A DNA stretch of 64,000 nt, from positions 1 to 64,000 of the forward strand of contig JADNRX010000175.1 of assembly GCA_015501595.1 (NCBI GenBank), read 5' to 3'. Both the position numbers and the translations under genes were made by a program. Below are positions 31,622 through 41,172 of the stretch, in pieces. Under the pieces are notes generated by a model. The model did no database searches. It was not told where the DNA came from and saw only the letters and a program-made list of their open reading frames with translations. The stretch comes from Hymenopellis radicata. Taxonomy: Eukaryota; Basidiomycota; Agaricomycetes; Agaricales; Physalacriaceae. Each line of letters begins with the position of its first letter. The first letter of the stretch is position 1.

Positions 31622-33056
31622 ATGGCTGGGTGGACTTCTCTTGCTAGTCAATTCCCCAACTGTTCCGTGATTCAGCTTAGTTCCGCTCGCATGGAACAGC
31701 GTCTTGCGCATCAGACTCAAATAAGCAACTTCTTTCGTGTTCCCACTTTCCTTCCCAACACCGATCGTCGTCTTAAATTGGCTGTCGCGAGTATTCGTGG
31801 ACCATACGAGACCGCTGCGGCTGCCTTCGTTGGCCCTATCTCGTTGAACAGCGCCCTCTCCGCTTTGGATGGCTTGTTTACGGAGATCCTAGTAGGAGTC
31901 TTAATTTCTCTTCATCTGACTTGTCTAATGATTTGTTTTGACAGGCTATCAATGGGGATCTTAAACCTTTGGATCGGTCCGTCGATCCCCACTCGAACAA
32001 CGGCCTAGCGATGTTCGCTTTCCATCTTCGCGCCTTCATCGCTTGTCTCTTGTCGGAGATCGGTCTTGACCCTTTCCACAAGGCCTGTCACGTTCATAAC
32101 ATTCTCCAACCTCTTTGTGTTATTACGAACCGTGGTGTCGATATTGCCTATCCCGCGCTTCCCGCCGGTCATGCTCTATTCCGTAGCGATCCAAAGGGAA
32201 AGGCGGCGGTGAGTGTTAATCGTTTTGTTCCTTATACTGCTCTGGTGAATTTTGGATTTGAGTCCGCCAAGGCCAACGTCTCCGCCGTGCTCATTGACGA
32301 GACGCTTGAAGCTGTCGGCGACAAACTGGTAGGCGACATTGGTTCGTTAAAATTTTCTCTGGTATGCTGGCTTACTGACGATACTCTTTTAGACATGGAC
32401 AACGGTGAAGACTCCGACGAGGAAGTGAGGACTTTTTACTAATTTCTCCAGTCCTGGGACTTATCAAGTCCCTCACCAAGGTGGTCATCGATCAAAAGGA
32501 TCGCGCACTTAGTTCTAGCTACTGGGCCGATAAGCCCAACAAGGTAAAAATATTCGCCTCCTCTAGGGAATTTTTCGCTGATCTTGGATCGTGTTCCCGT
32601 TCGTAGGCGAATGCTCCCGTTCGCTCGGTAATTTATCTTCCTTACGCTTGCTTGCCAGGGATGTTGATATCTTCACCCGCTTTCCAGAAGGCGGCGGATA
32701 CTCTTGGAGCTCCAAGCGAGTCCAACGAGCCCGCTCCAAAGCGCAAGGCCAGCCAGCAGGAGTTGTCGCGCCGGGCTAAGAAAATGGCGAAAGCGTCGCA
32801 CATTCTCGTTGAACCCGTCGTCCTCGACCAGTTTACTCAAGGTTTGTTTTCTTGCCTGCTTTCGGATTTATTTTGCTGAACTTGGCTCATATTGATTTCC
32901 AGCGGTCAGTTGTACGGATAGTTTCCGCCATGCCATGCAGCAGGTCCATCGTTCGCTGGAGCGGCTTAACGACTTTAACGACTCGTTGAGCACCTACTTG
33001 GGCGAGGATGCGCTCCGCCAGGCGGAGCTCCAGTACCGCTGGACTAGGGGTATCTG
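31622..33056 (+). CDS. Hypothetical spliced gene, 3' end replaced by an LTR
   Basis: Start MAGWTSLASQFPNCSVIQLS. Exon 31622-31891 joins in phase to 31945-32328 (INGDLKPLDRSVDPHSNNGL ... ETLEAVGDKL). Later exons include an acidic stretch near 32400, LGLIKSLTKVVIDQKDRALS (32452-32543), ANAPVRSVIYLPYACLPGML (from 32607) and FRHAMQQVHRSLERLNDFND (about 32905). The junctions around 32393-32452 do not keep phase in my model. The last codons QYR run straight into the LTR at 33040, which supplies WTRGI and a stop. No family recognised; the start of the gene (an alternative ATG at 31499) is uncertain. Confidence 0.5.
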
Positions 33057-33253
33057 ACCACGCTCGCGACTCGAGACGGACGATGATGGCAAGACGCAGA
33101 CGATTGTGGCTGTGCTACCATCTAAACGAACACTGCTTCTACTTCCGGATCGGTGCACCATTCTGTACCCGACTCGATCTACTCTCTCTTCCGGCCTCTT
33201 TCCCCTGGTCTTCTTCTCCTTTGGGACTTTCCCCGCCTGGGCTACCTAGCCCA
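33040..33253 (-). repeat. Ty3/gypsy LTR (3' LTR, left side)
   Basis: On the plus strand it runs TGGACTAGGGGTATC... to ...CTACCTAGCCCA and matches 38885-39119. It lies downstream of the polyprotein, so it is the 3' LTR of the minus-strand element. A G-rich polypurine-like tract (GGGGGGG on the minus strand, 33257-33264) lies just inside it. It is about 20 bp shorter than the other LTR and differs at many positions. Confidence 0.88.
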
Positions 33254-36200
33254 TGTGCCCCCCCAAAACAAGGAGACGCCCTCGTCGACATCCACACAAT
33301 GTCAACCATGTTCACCTCCTCCTCATCTCCCAACTCATCCTCCTCCTCTTCGCTAGCATCATCATCTTCCTCCACATCGCCAATAACATCACCCAAGTCC
33401 TCCGTCTCCGCTACGCCTTCCTCATCCTCTGCTAACTTAGTGCCGGGACGGGGAATGAAACATCTTAGCCGCCGGGAACTAAACGTGCCCTCTGCTTCAC
33501 GACCATCTTTGTACCGTATCGGGGAACCATCGAGATTTACCAGATAGTAAGAGTTTCGAATTCGACTCTCCACGCGGTAGGGCGCTGACCATCTGACTAA
33601 TAGCTTTTTTTCTGTCTTCATCACGAATATCAGATCGCTGCGGTAAATTTGGACGAGCTGGCCTTTTTGGAAGACAACCTGGCCAGGTTGTCTCCCTAGT
33701 ACTTTTGCATCAAATTTTATCTTCTGCTTCTCCCGATGCTCTATGTTGTGTGAGTGAACGTCGAGTCGTTGTTGCTGCACGTAAGCAATCTGAATCGCCG
33801 TCTCGTCAAAAGATGCCTCTCGGTCTGCGCCACCAACTGGAGTTCGCGCTATATTGACTACCAGTCCTAGGGAGATTTCGTTTGGTGAATGCTTCAATGC
33901 TGGGAGTATCCGCTCGTTGATGTCACATATGGCTTGGTCAAAGTGATCCGGCCAGTTATGTGGTAGTCCCTCGAAGTCGGTTATCGCTGCCCATGCGTCC
34001 TCACCCAGGTCCGGTGCGCATAGCCGCTTGAGACGATTCAACAACCGCCCATTTGACCCCTCGACTAGACTTTGGATCCACGGTGAGTATGCGGCCACTG
34101 GGAAGTAAACGGTACCGTGATCTTCACACCACTCTCGTACTTGGTGGTTGTTCAGGTGTCGTCCATTGTCCGTCATCAGTGTCTCGGGTGGAGGAAAGTC
34201 ACGCACAATTCGGTCGAGTGATTTGAGTGTCGTGTCGGCAGATCCAGGTACGCGGAACTTGTCACCCCATACTTTCTGAGCAAATGCGTCGACATAGAGA
34301 ATCACCGTCTTGAACCCGCCTTTTGCCTTTGGTAAGGACAAGTAGTCTGCCACCCACAGCTCGTACGGGTGACGCCTGATAACTGGCTCCAGAAGTGAGT
34401 GAACGTGTACCGGGCCAAATCCTTTGCAACGTCCACACTCTAGTAGTGCTTTCACGATCGACTTGTCCAGCCGAGGACTGTAAATGGAGTCCATCAGCCT
34501 CATCTTCACCAAGTCTCGACTCCAGTGTCCATGCGCCTGGTGCTCTTCGCGAGCCAACTCCACAGCCTCCTTCTGTGTAACACATTCCAATCTGGCGCGC
34601 GCCCGCGTCGATTTACCTGTTGCTAACCGCCACAGCTTCCCTTCATCTACAAAATATCCCTCCGCCCGATGCCGTGCTCGCTTCTTATCACGCACACTCC
34701 GCCCATTGTCTATCTCCCCCAGCGACTCCAGTACCTGCACAAACATGGGTTCAGCTGCAAATCGTGCCAGCAACGCTTCCAGCGGCTCTGCCGATGTCAC
34801 CCCAAAGACGTCGTTGACCAACCCATGCCGTTCCTGCCAGTCTACTGGTACCGACCACTCATGACCATCACCATCGACGACTGGCTGCCCCTCATACTTC
34901 CTGCTAAGGGCGTCACCAACCAAGTTTGTCCGACCCGGTCGATGCCGCACTGCCACAATCCAAAATGATAGAATTGCCTCCTTCCATCGAGCGTGTGTTG
35001 CTGATAGCTTTGAATTTGTAAGGAGGTCGCGTAGCGCTTGACAATCAGTCTCGACTTCAATTGGAAACCCGTACGTGTCCTCATCAAACTCTTCAAGACA
35101 GAACTTCAAACCCGCCGTCTCGAGCAAGAATGGCTTGTACCGCTCTTCCGCCGCGGATGTGCGTTTAGAAACGTAAGCGATTGGGTGCAGTGTACGCGTA
35201 CTTTTCCCACTGGGTGCACTTGTATCGTGCCACTGCGCTAACCAACCTCCAAACCCCTTTTGACAACCATCCGTTGTGACGATAAATGGTGATCCGTCGT
35301 AGCGGGGCGCCTGAAGAACTGGTTCACTGATCAATGCAAGCTTCAAACGCAGAAATGCACGGTCATGCTCTTGTTTCCAGTGTGCAGGAAGATTGACACG
35401 ACGTTGACCTGCTCGATATGCAGTTCGTCCTTTAGAAGTTGGAACTTCAGCAAGACGCAGGAGATCAGAGAGAGGTTGTGCAATCTCAGCATACCCCCGG
35501 ATCTGAGAACGAAAGACACCTGCTAAACCCAGAAACTGCCCAACATTCTGCAAGTCTGCCGGTGTAGGCCAGGAAACCAGAGCAGAAACCTTCTTCAAAT
35601 CTGGCTTAATCCCATATTTCCCCACGCGCGCCCCAGCAAATACCGCCTCGCTCACAAACAATGATGTTTTCTTTGCTGATAATGAAAGTTTGGAGGATCG
35701 CACACGTTCGAGAACGCATATGAAGTTCTGCAGCAAACTCTCAAAGTCATCTCCTGCCTGTCCTCCATCATCGACAAAGAGGACCATGATGCTGTCAATC
35801 AGACCCCGTAACTCTCGCTGCGCCACCTCTGAAAACCAGGTCGGTGCTCCCTCTATCCCCATTGGCATTCGCTTCCATGAGTAATAGCCTCGTCCCTCCA
35901 CAAAGAAACACAAATATCGCTGTGCTTCTGAACTTGTTTGACAAGCGAAGAACCCTGACGCGAAGTCAAACGTATTGATATAACGCTTTCCGCATAGTGT
36001 CTGCTGTTTCGCCCGAATATCTCCTTGAGGCATTGGACGCGTGTCCAGAACTCTGTTAAGTTCCTCGAATGTGCTGACAATACGCCACGCAGGTGTTGGC
36101 ATAGCATGCACCTGTGTAGGGTCTCGCATCTTTGGCCGAGGTGGTAAAGGAATATCCGACTGAATCCCTGCCTCAATACACGCATCATTAAGGGCATGGA

Positions 36201-37227
36201 GAAGCTCATCCATAGGTAGGCCCTGCTCGACGTGAGTTTTCTGTGCGAGGGTGATTGGCGAGCAGCATAAGACATCAGCTGCGGGAATAGGTGCCACCAC
36301 TCCTGCGTCTACCATCTCATCCAGCTTCGCATTAAACCATGCCTTCGCTGGTGGTGACATTCGGCGCTGCCCGATCTTCCGTTTGAACGTTACGCCCTCC
36401 GGAATCTTCACCGTAAACTCTGCATCATCCACCACTAGTACCTCCGCCATCGAGAGTGCAAAACAGTCGGCGTACGACCGAATTGTATCCTCAACTCGTT
36501 CACGCTCAGCGCTCGTGAGATCCGTGCCAATTGTGATAGCGTCAACGACAGCTTGAATGCGACAGCTATTGAACGGGTCCGTTTTCCTGGTGAAGATGTT
36601 TGATTCTTCATGCAGCACCTGAACCGGCACCTCAATCTCCTCTTCTTCAACTGTGTCCCGGTCTTCCGCCACGTAACCTCTTTGCATCTGGATCGTCGCT
36701 AGAACTTGCTTCGCCAACCGTCGCTCAGTCCGCCCCTTCTTCGCCGATAGACCTTGACTTAGGCGCCAAGCTGTACGCTCTTCTTGAGTACGTCGTTGTC
36801 GAATTACAGGCGGATCTGAATGAAGCACTGTGTCAGTCGAGTTGGGTTCTGGCACATGCGAAATGGGTAACGAGACTTCCCTCGTCGGGGAGTGCGAATC
36901 CCCGATGAAGTTTGCGCACGTAGAGTCTGTTGACTCTGATTTCCCTCGGTTCTGTGCTCCAACTTGTCCTAAGTCCTCCTCCAACTCACTGCTTCTGGTT
37001 GGTGCCTCTGTTGAATTTTTTGATTCAGTATCAGATAGCATTTTGGCAGATCCTGCAGCATGAGAAACTTCCCTCGTCGGGGAGTGCAAATCCCCGATGA
37101 AGTTCGCGCACGGTGGGTGTAACAACCCATTATCATCATCTTCGCATCTGAAGCGAACACTCTCCCAGTCACTGTATGTATCTTCTCCTCGCTCTTGTCC
37201 TTCCATCCCTGTAGGTGCGCATGCCAA
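33139..37227 (-). CDS. Ty3/gypsy Pol polyprotein (RT, RNase H, integrase)
   Basis: One uninterrupted frame of 1362 codons. The reverse transcriptase shows TFDFASGFFACQ, WKRMPMGIEGAPTWFSEV and the catalytic FVDDGG (about residue 485). RNase H follows (VTTDGCQKGFGGWLAQW, about 650; ETDCQALRDLL; DALSRK). The integrase has an HHCC zinc finger (about 895-935), and DDE residues in ELWVADYLSLP, LMTDNGRHLNN (about 1020) and WIQSLVEGSNGRLLNRLKRL. A GPY/F-like RWSAPYRVESRIRNSYYLV and an acidic tail complete it. The last 115 nt lie inside the LTR. The N-terminal region carries the same 20-residue-long phrase twice (CANFIGDxHSPTREVS). Expected role: copy-and-paste retrotransposition. Confidence 0.93.
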   Translation of the reverse strand: MACAPTGMEGQERGEDTYSDWESVRFRCEDDDNGLLHPPCANFIGDLHSPTREVSHAAGSAKMLSDTESKNSTEAPTRSSELEEDLGQVGAQNRGKSESTDSTCANFIGDSHSPTREVSLPISHVPEPNSTDTVLHSDPPVIRQRRTQEERTAWRLSQGLSAKKGRTERRLAKQVLATIQMQRGYVAEDRDTVEEEEIEVPVQVLHEESNIFTRKTDPFNSCRIQAVVDAITIGTDLTSAERERVEDTIRSYADCFALSMAEVLVVDDAEFTVKIPEGVTFKRKIGQRRMSPPAKAWFNAKLDEMVDAGVVAPIPAADVLCCSPITLAQKTHVEQGLPMDELLHALNDACIEAGIQSDIPLPPRPKMRDPTQVHAMPTPAWRIVSTFEELNRVLDTRPMPQGDIRAKQQTLCGKRYINTFDFASGFFACQTSSEAQRYLCFFVEGRGYYSWKRMPMGIEGAPTWFSEVAQRELRGLIDSIMVLFVDDGGQAGDDFESLLQNFICVLERVRSSKLSLSAKKTSLFVSEAVFAGARVGKYGIKPDLKKVSALVSWPTPADLQNVGQFLGLAGVFRSQIRGYAEIAQPLSDLLRLAEVPTSKGRTAYRAGQRRVNLPAHWKQEHDRAFLRLKLALISEPVLQAPRYDGSPFIVTTDGCQKGFGGWLAQWHDTSAPSGKSTRTLHPIAYVSKRTSAAEERYKPFLLETAGLKFCLEEFDEDTYGFPIEVETDCQALRDLLTNSKLSATHARWKEAILSFWIVAVRHRPGRTNLVGDALSRKYEGQPVVDGDGHEWSVPVDWQERHGLVNDVFGVTSAEPLEALLARFAAEPMFVQVLESLGEIDNGRSVRDKKRARHRAEGYFVDEGKLWRLATGKSTRARARLECVTQKEAVELAREEHQAHGHWSRDLVKMRLMDSIYSPRLDKSIVKALLECGRCKGFGPVHVHSLLEPVIRRHPYELWVADYLSLPKAKGGFKTVILYVDAFAQKVWGDKFRVPGSADTTLKSLDRIVRDFPPPETLMTDNGRHLNNHQVREWCEDHGTVYFPVAAYSPWIQSLVEGSNGRLLNRLKRLCAPDLGEDAWAAITDFEGLPHNWPDHFDQAICDINERILPALKHSPNEISLGLVVNIARTPVGGADREASFDETAIQIAYVQQQRLDVHSHNIEHREKQKIKFDAKVLGRQPGQVVFQKGQLVQIYRSDLIFVMKTEKKLLVRWSAPYRVESRIRNSYYLVNLDGSPIRYKDGREAEGTFSSRRLRCFIPRPGTKLAEDEEGVAETEDLGDVIGDVEEDDDASEEEEDELGDEEEVNMVDIVWMSTRASPCFGGAHGLGSPGGESPKGEEDQGKEAGRESRSSRVQNGAPIRK

Positions 37228-37367
37228 ATGACTCCAGTCCTGTAAAACAATCTTGTCAGTATTATCCCCTTCAATCTCATCATTGGAGACTCACCGGGTC
37301 TCTCGCCTTGAGGGTTCCCGCACCCCGGGCAACCCCTGCAAGGACGCTCGCGATTCGGTGACAAACG

Positions 37368-38474
37368 TCACCGGGTTCTCACCCAAGGCCGTTGCGTCCG
37401 CTCGGACATATTTGGCAACACAACCTTCATCTCCCCTACGGTCATCGCCACTGTGTCTGTCGAGTATTCATGCACCGCACGAAACTCTCGTAAGAGAGGC
37501 TTCCCAAACAACACCTCCCAGCTCCCCCCCCCTGCAAATATCTCAAAAGCACCCCTCCCGACTACACCTCCCACGGTAACCTTCCCTTCCCATACTCCAT
37601 CAGACGGCACTCTAACACCATTTGCCATCCTCAGCCATCGCGACGATGGCTTCAATGCTCCCAAACGATGTGCCACCTTGTGGAAAACCACTGAATCAAT
37701 CGCCCCCACCATAGATCCATCGTCGAACACTGCTGTGAGTCGCACATTTTCTCCTCGTGGACCCTCTAATATTACGCGTTGTGTATATGGCCGGTCGCGT
37801 GGCGCCAGATCCTGCTTGTTCCCAGTATTGTTCACGCCAGTAGAAGCAGAATAAAACATGAATTCGTTTCGATCGTCGTACACAACAGGAAGTATCTTGG
37901 TAGGACAACTGTTCACCGGAGGCTCGACATCGTTGCAAAGCACCAGCGTAATATCAATAGACGGTAAGACAGTAGTTATCGTCGGAACATGTTTGTGTGT
38001 GGATACACTTGAAAATCCCGTGTGGCTTGTAGAATCTGGGGGGAAATGCGCACGGTACGGGATATGAGGCGGGTATGGTCCTGAGCATAGCCTCCAGTGC
38101 TCTAATCGCAGTAGTCCGCTCCTCAAAACGCGCGAGTCTGACACCTCCGCCTGCAGGAATAGCAGTTGCTCCAAATTGAGCTCGTCAACCGCCCGTCTGA
38201 AATCCGTCCAGCTCGTTATCGTAATCCCCGCCAGATGTGATCTCATGAACGCGGCATGCGGTCCTTGACGTCGTCGATGCATAGCCCTGCAATATCTGGG
38301 ATTTGGTGAGCCAAGCGGGTAACCGCATTGACCCACACGCGAATCATCATCTGCTTCGTGCCACCAACCACCACCCAGCTCGTCATATTCTCCTCCGTCA
38401 ACTCGGTCGCCTTCGCTAACAGCGCTGCTCGCTTCTCGTGAGGCCTTTTTTCCACTGAAGTGACATCCGGCCAC
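37368..38474 (-). CDS. Gypsy protease and C-terminal Gag region
   Basis: The C-terminal third has an aspartic protease-like core: VRLTAVFDDGSMVGAIDS (the DDGS standing where D-T/S-G is expected), then KPSSRWLRMANGVRVPSDGV and EVLFGKPLLREF. The middle region LHLEHW/PPHIPYRAHFPP is a linker. The N-terminal part of this frame up to about 38260 is out of frame with Gag; from HAAFMRSHLAGITITSWTDF it is the genuine continuation. A stop at 37368 and a gap of about 140 nt separate it from Pol, in another frame. Confidence 0.7.
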   Translation of the reverse strand: MAGCHFSGKKASREASSAVSEGDRVDGGEYDELGGGWWHEADDDSRVGQCGYPLGSPNPRYCRAMHRRRQGPHAAFMRSHLAGITITSWTDFRRAVDELNLEQLLFLQAEVSDSRVLRSGLLRLEHWRLCSGPYPPHIPYRAHFPPDSTSHTGFSSVSTHKHVPTITTVLPSIDITLVLCNDVEPPVNSCPTKILPVVYDDRNEFMFYSASTGVNNTGNKQDLAPRDRPYTQRVILEGPRGENVRLTAVFDDGSMVGAIDSVVFHKVAHRLGALKPSSRWLRMANGVRVPSDGVWEGKVTVGGVVGRGAFEIFAGGGSWEVLFGKPLLREFRAVHEYSTDTVAMTVGEMKVVLPNMSERTQRPWVRTR

Positions 38475-38769
38475 TCCACTCGAATGCGTCTCTCAGTCCC
38501 AACACGGCGCGCGTAGATTCCCAAGTTGTGACTGGATTGGCGGTATCCTCGGTCAGTTTGTTGATCCATCGACGTGCGTCAGAGTGGCGGGAGAAAAGTG
38601 TTTTCAGGATTTGAATCCGCGGGCCGTCATCAGGGATTGTGTCGGAATGAAGCAGAAAGTATCGGGAAACGCGATCTATGAACTCTCCGGCGTTCTCGCC
38701 CTCGCGCCCATCGCCATAGAAAGTCGCGTTGTCGATATCACAGTAACCCATTTTTCCAGAACGAAACAC
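38243..38769 (-). pseudogene. Gypsy Gag, frameshifted
   Basis: Gag starts MFRSGKMGYCDIDNATFYGD at 38769 and continues GRRI... with ENAGEFIDRVSRYFLLHSDT and LFSRHSDARRWINKLTEDT, a retrotransposon Gag pattern. After AVLGLRDAFEW (about 38465) the sense moves to another frame (PDVTSVEKRPHEKRAALLAK, MTSWVVVGGTKQMMIRVWVN), and near 38255 to a third (HAAFMRSHLAGITITSW). Two frame changes imply the element cannot make full-length Gag unless these are programmed shifts, which I think unlikely. Confidence 0.7.
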
Positions 38770-38884
38770 GAGGCGAATCCAACACGTTTAACGACGCGTG
38801 AGAGCTAAATCCACGTGAATGCACGAAAAGAAAGATAAGGCAAGTCCGAAATGGCTTGCTTCGAATCCCGTCCTCATCACCAGA

Positions 38885-39119
38885 TGGACTAGGGGTATCC
38901 AACCACGCTCGCGACTCGAGATGGACGATGATGGCAAGACGCAGACGATTGTGGCTGTGCTACAGCTAAACACGCACTACATCTACTTCTGGATCGGTAC
39001 ACATTGGTGCTCTACACGACTCGATCTCCGGACGCCCAAGTCCCGCTCTCTCTGCCCGCTCTCTCTTCCCTTGGTCTTCATCTCCATTGGGACCTTCCCT
39101 GCCTGGGCTACCTAGCCCA
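38885..39119 (-). repeat. Ty3/gypsy LTR (5' LTR, right side)
   Basis: Matches 33040-33253, same boundaries (TGGACTAGGGG ... CTAGCCCA) with about 20 additional bases near 39030. It is followed, in element orientation, by two bases and the tRNA primer-binding site. Confidence 0.88.
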
Positions 39120-39614
39120 TCGTTGATCGCGCGGTCGAATTGCACGATTCAGACTGTGGTCTTATCCCCGGAGTACGTGCAGAACGCCGTCCTTGATATT
39201 CACGGTCTTCACCACCTTGACACGATCGCACTCTACACTGGTTACCTCTCCACCGAAAAGCGGGACAAGGCTCTGAAAACCATTGCTTGCTCCTCTTCAC
39301 TGCCAAACCTCCGTCGGTTGATTATCCTTCAGAACACCGAACTGGACGACGAGGACTTCTCTGAACTGCATGAAGCACTGAAAACCATTCTCGACTCGAG
39401 CAAGTATGATTTGGGAGGGAAGATCGAGACGATCGAGATATGGGATCAACAGGCTAGCAGCGGGGAACCAGACCTCTTGCAGCGATTTGCAGGTTGCAAG
39501 GTGAAGGACGATGGCCGGGAATGGATACCCCGCACGTACTCCAATTTCTCCGTTGATGAATATTCCCCGCCGCTAGAGGGGGGTATGTGGCGCTGGTTGA
39601 GCGATATCGTATAG
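39120..39614 (+). pseudogene. C-terminal part of an F-box/LRR-like protein
   Basis: The frame enters from the LTR and reads SLIARSNCTIQTVVLSPEYV, then HHLDTIALYTGYLSTEKRDK, LPNLRRLIILQNTELDDEDF, SELHEALKTILDSSKYD, and ends WRWLSDIV at a stop (39612-39614). The LxxRSxC start and the leucine-rich phrases resemble the C-terminal part of the F-box/LRR proteins that are abundant in mushroom genomes. The N-terminal part, with any F-box, is absent: the LTR replaces it. Family assignment is by pattern only. Confidence 0.5.
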
Positions 39615-40015
39615 TTCGTGTCTACATCTCTGTTTTATATCAATTCTTTGTATTATGACTTTTGACGTAGTTTTCTCTCCAGTGCCTGCTTTCTGAGACT
39701 AGTTCGGCCAGTCGCTGAGGGCCATTCACTGCGAGCCCCAAGGTAAAAGCATGGAATCGAATCCGCGATGAAGACGCGTCTGTAATATATTTCGGATATT
39801 CCGGCAGTTGAATGCTTTTTCACTCCGTCACGTGTGCACAGCCACTCCAGGAAGGGCAAAAGCGTCAAGTGACGAGCGCCTTTCGTCGGGCTGTCCCTTG
39901 CCCGTGGCGCGCATCTAAAAATAGCAGTAACTTCGTCTTATGATGTAGATTAATTGAAATAAATTCAGCAAATCATTGAGTTATACAAACAGGTACTACT
40001 TTGGGGGATGAGGAG

Positions 40016-40438
40016 GCTGAGGAGGGTAGTAAGAGTACTGATAAGGGTTATACTGGGGTATAGGGTAGGGCAAAGACACAAATTGGGTGCCAGGAGGGTA
40101 GAATCCGGGTCCAAGAGGAGGAGGATGCATGCCGGGAGGTCCATATGTTGTCGGTTGCGCAACCACGGACCGAATCGGCTGCGACGTGGCTGATGATCAC
40201 TGATGAGATCATCAAACGACGCGTGAATAGAAGCGGGGGGTGTAGGAGACGCGTCCGTGATGCTTGGCAGGCTGAGTGTGAAGGCGGGAACATTGATTGC
40301 TGTGGATAATGGTGGAGGCAAGGTGGAGGATGCTGATGAGCTCTCTGCTAGCTGTAGATTCTTTAGACAAGTAACACTGAGAGAATAGTAGGTGCGCACC
40401 TCAGGCCCGCCATCGGCGGAGAAGCTGATTGGTGGTGG
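40016..40438 (-). pseudogene. Pro/Tyr-rich protein, C-terminal part, cut by a MITE
   Basis: Reading from the MITE edge: ISFSADGGPE, an intron of 39 nt (GTGCGC...CTAAAG), NLQLAESSSASSTLPPPLST, then SITDASPTPPASIHASFDDL. After ISDHQ the sense frame shifts by one base to SQPIRSVVAQPTTYGPPGMH and continues PPLGPGFYPPGTQFVSLPYP to NPYQYSYYPPQPPHPPK and a TAG at 40016. The tail is rich in Pro and Tyr, typical of low-complexity regulatory or RNA-binding proteins. The 5' part is not found beyond the MITE at 40441. Confidence 0.5.
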
Positions 40439-40440
40439 TA

Positions 40441-40695
40441 CTGTATAATTTCGACCTTATCTTCATGGGGTGTGATGAGTTATGCATCATCTTCACTAGA
40501 CTACATCTTCATTCAGGGTCTGATTTCCTTATATGGGTGGGTGGGAGGGGCGGCGGCAGCCGCCGCGCCGAAAAATTTCCATTTTGGGCCTTACCTCGGT
40601 CCAAATTTTGGCCGTTATGCGTTATGACTAACCCAGATCTTCATTTCACAGGTACCCGTGATGCATTATGTGAAGATAAGGTAGTAATTATACAG
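40441..40695. mobile_element. MITE, TA-target family (copy 3)
   Basis: Ends CTGTATAATTTCGACCTTAT and the complement of CTGTATAATTACTACCTTAT, flanked by TA (40439-40440 and 40696-40697). Internal phrases TTATGCGTTATGAC and CCCGTGATGCATTATG echo the GTGAC(C/G)CGTTAT motif of the other copies. Confidence 0.88.
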
Positions 40696-40699
40696 TATA

Positions 40700-41172
40700 G
40701 GCCGGAATTTGCTTGAGGATGGCATACAAAGCAGCGGGGATGCAGAGAGAAATGTGGTAGAGACTGAAGCAGTGTTTATGTCATTGTTTACATTGTTCTT
40801 TGTTTACTGGTCCACACAATAGAGGCGGGGAAACCGACGCTGAAGGGCGCGCGCGGCGTCACGTGCCGCAACTGCCTAATTGGGAAGCACGTGACGGAGT
40901 GAAAAATTCAAAAACTTATTAATACGGCCGAGAGTGCGGCGGGCATTCCGCATCTGGCAACTAGCTTTTTTCTTCTTTCTGTCATCGCCACTTGCGTCCT
41001 CCGTGTTGCACGCACACCTCTCAGGCCTTCAGCGGCAGATATGCAGGTCGCACAATAGTTCTTCGCATCGACGAGACCCTTATTATTTATTCATTTCTAT
41101 GCCTAAAGCCTGCAGGACCTAGTCTCGATTTCCATACTCTGAACGAGGAGGAAGATAATCGTTCCTCCTTAG
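40700..41172. other. No gene recognised
   Basis: Intergenic sequence between two small elements. It holds the palindrome-like CACGTGCC/GCACGTGACG near 40860-40895 and nothing else that can be supported. Confidence 0.35.

Larger units (their letters stand above)
33040..39119 (-). mobile_element. Ty3/gypsy LTR retrotransposon
   Basis: Two related LTRs (33040-33253 and 38885-39119) enclose gag, protease and pol on the minus strand. The primer-binding site at 38861-38882 reads on the plus strand as a tRNA 3' end: TTCGAATCCC followed by GTCCTCATCACCA. Pol is open but gag is frameshifted. No target-site duplication is visible: 5 bp left of the element is ACCGC and right of it is TCGTT. The two flanks belong to different broken genes, so the element probably marks a recombination junction or a deletion. 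Confidence 0.9.

Noticed and set aside
33530..33600. Possible minus-strand tRNA (A-box-like TAGTCAGATGGTCAG and TCGAATTCGA)
   Set aside because: The sequence is coding for the conserved C-terminal part of gypsy Pol and does not fold as a cloverleaf.
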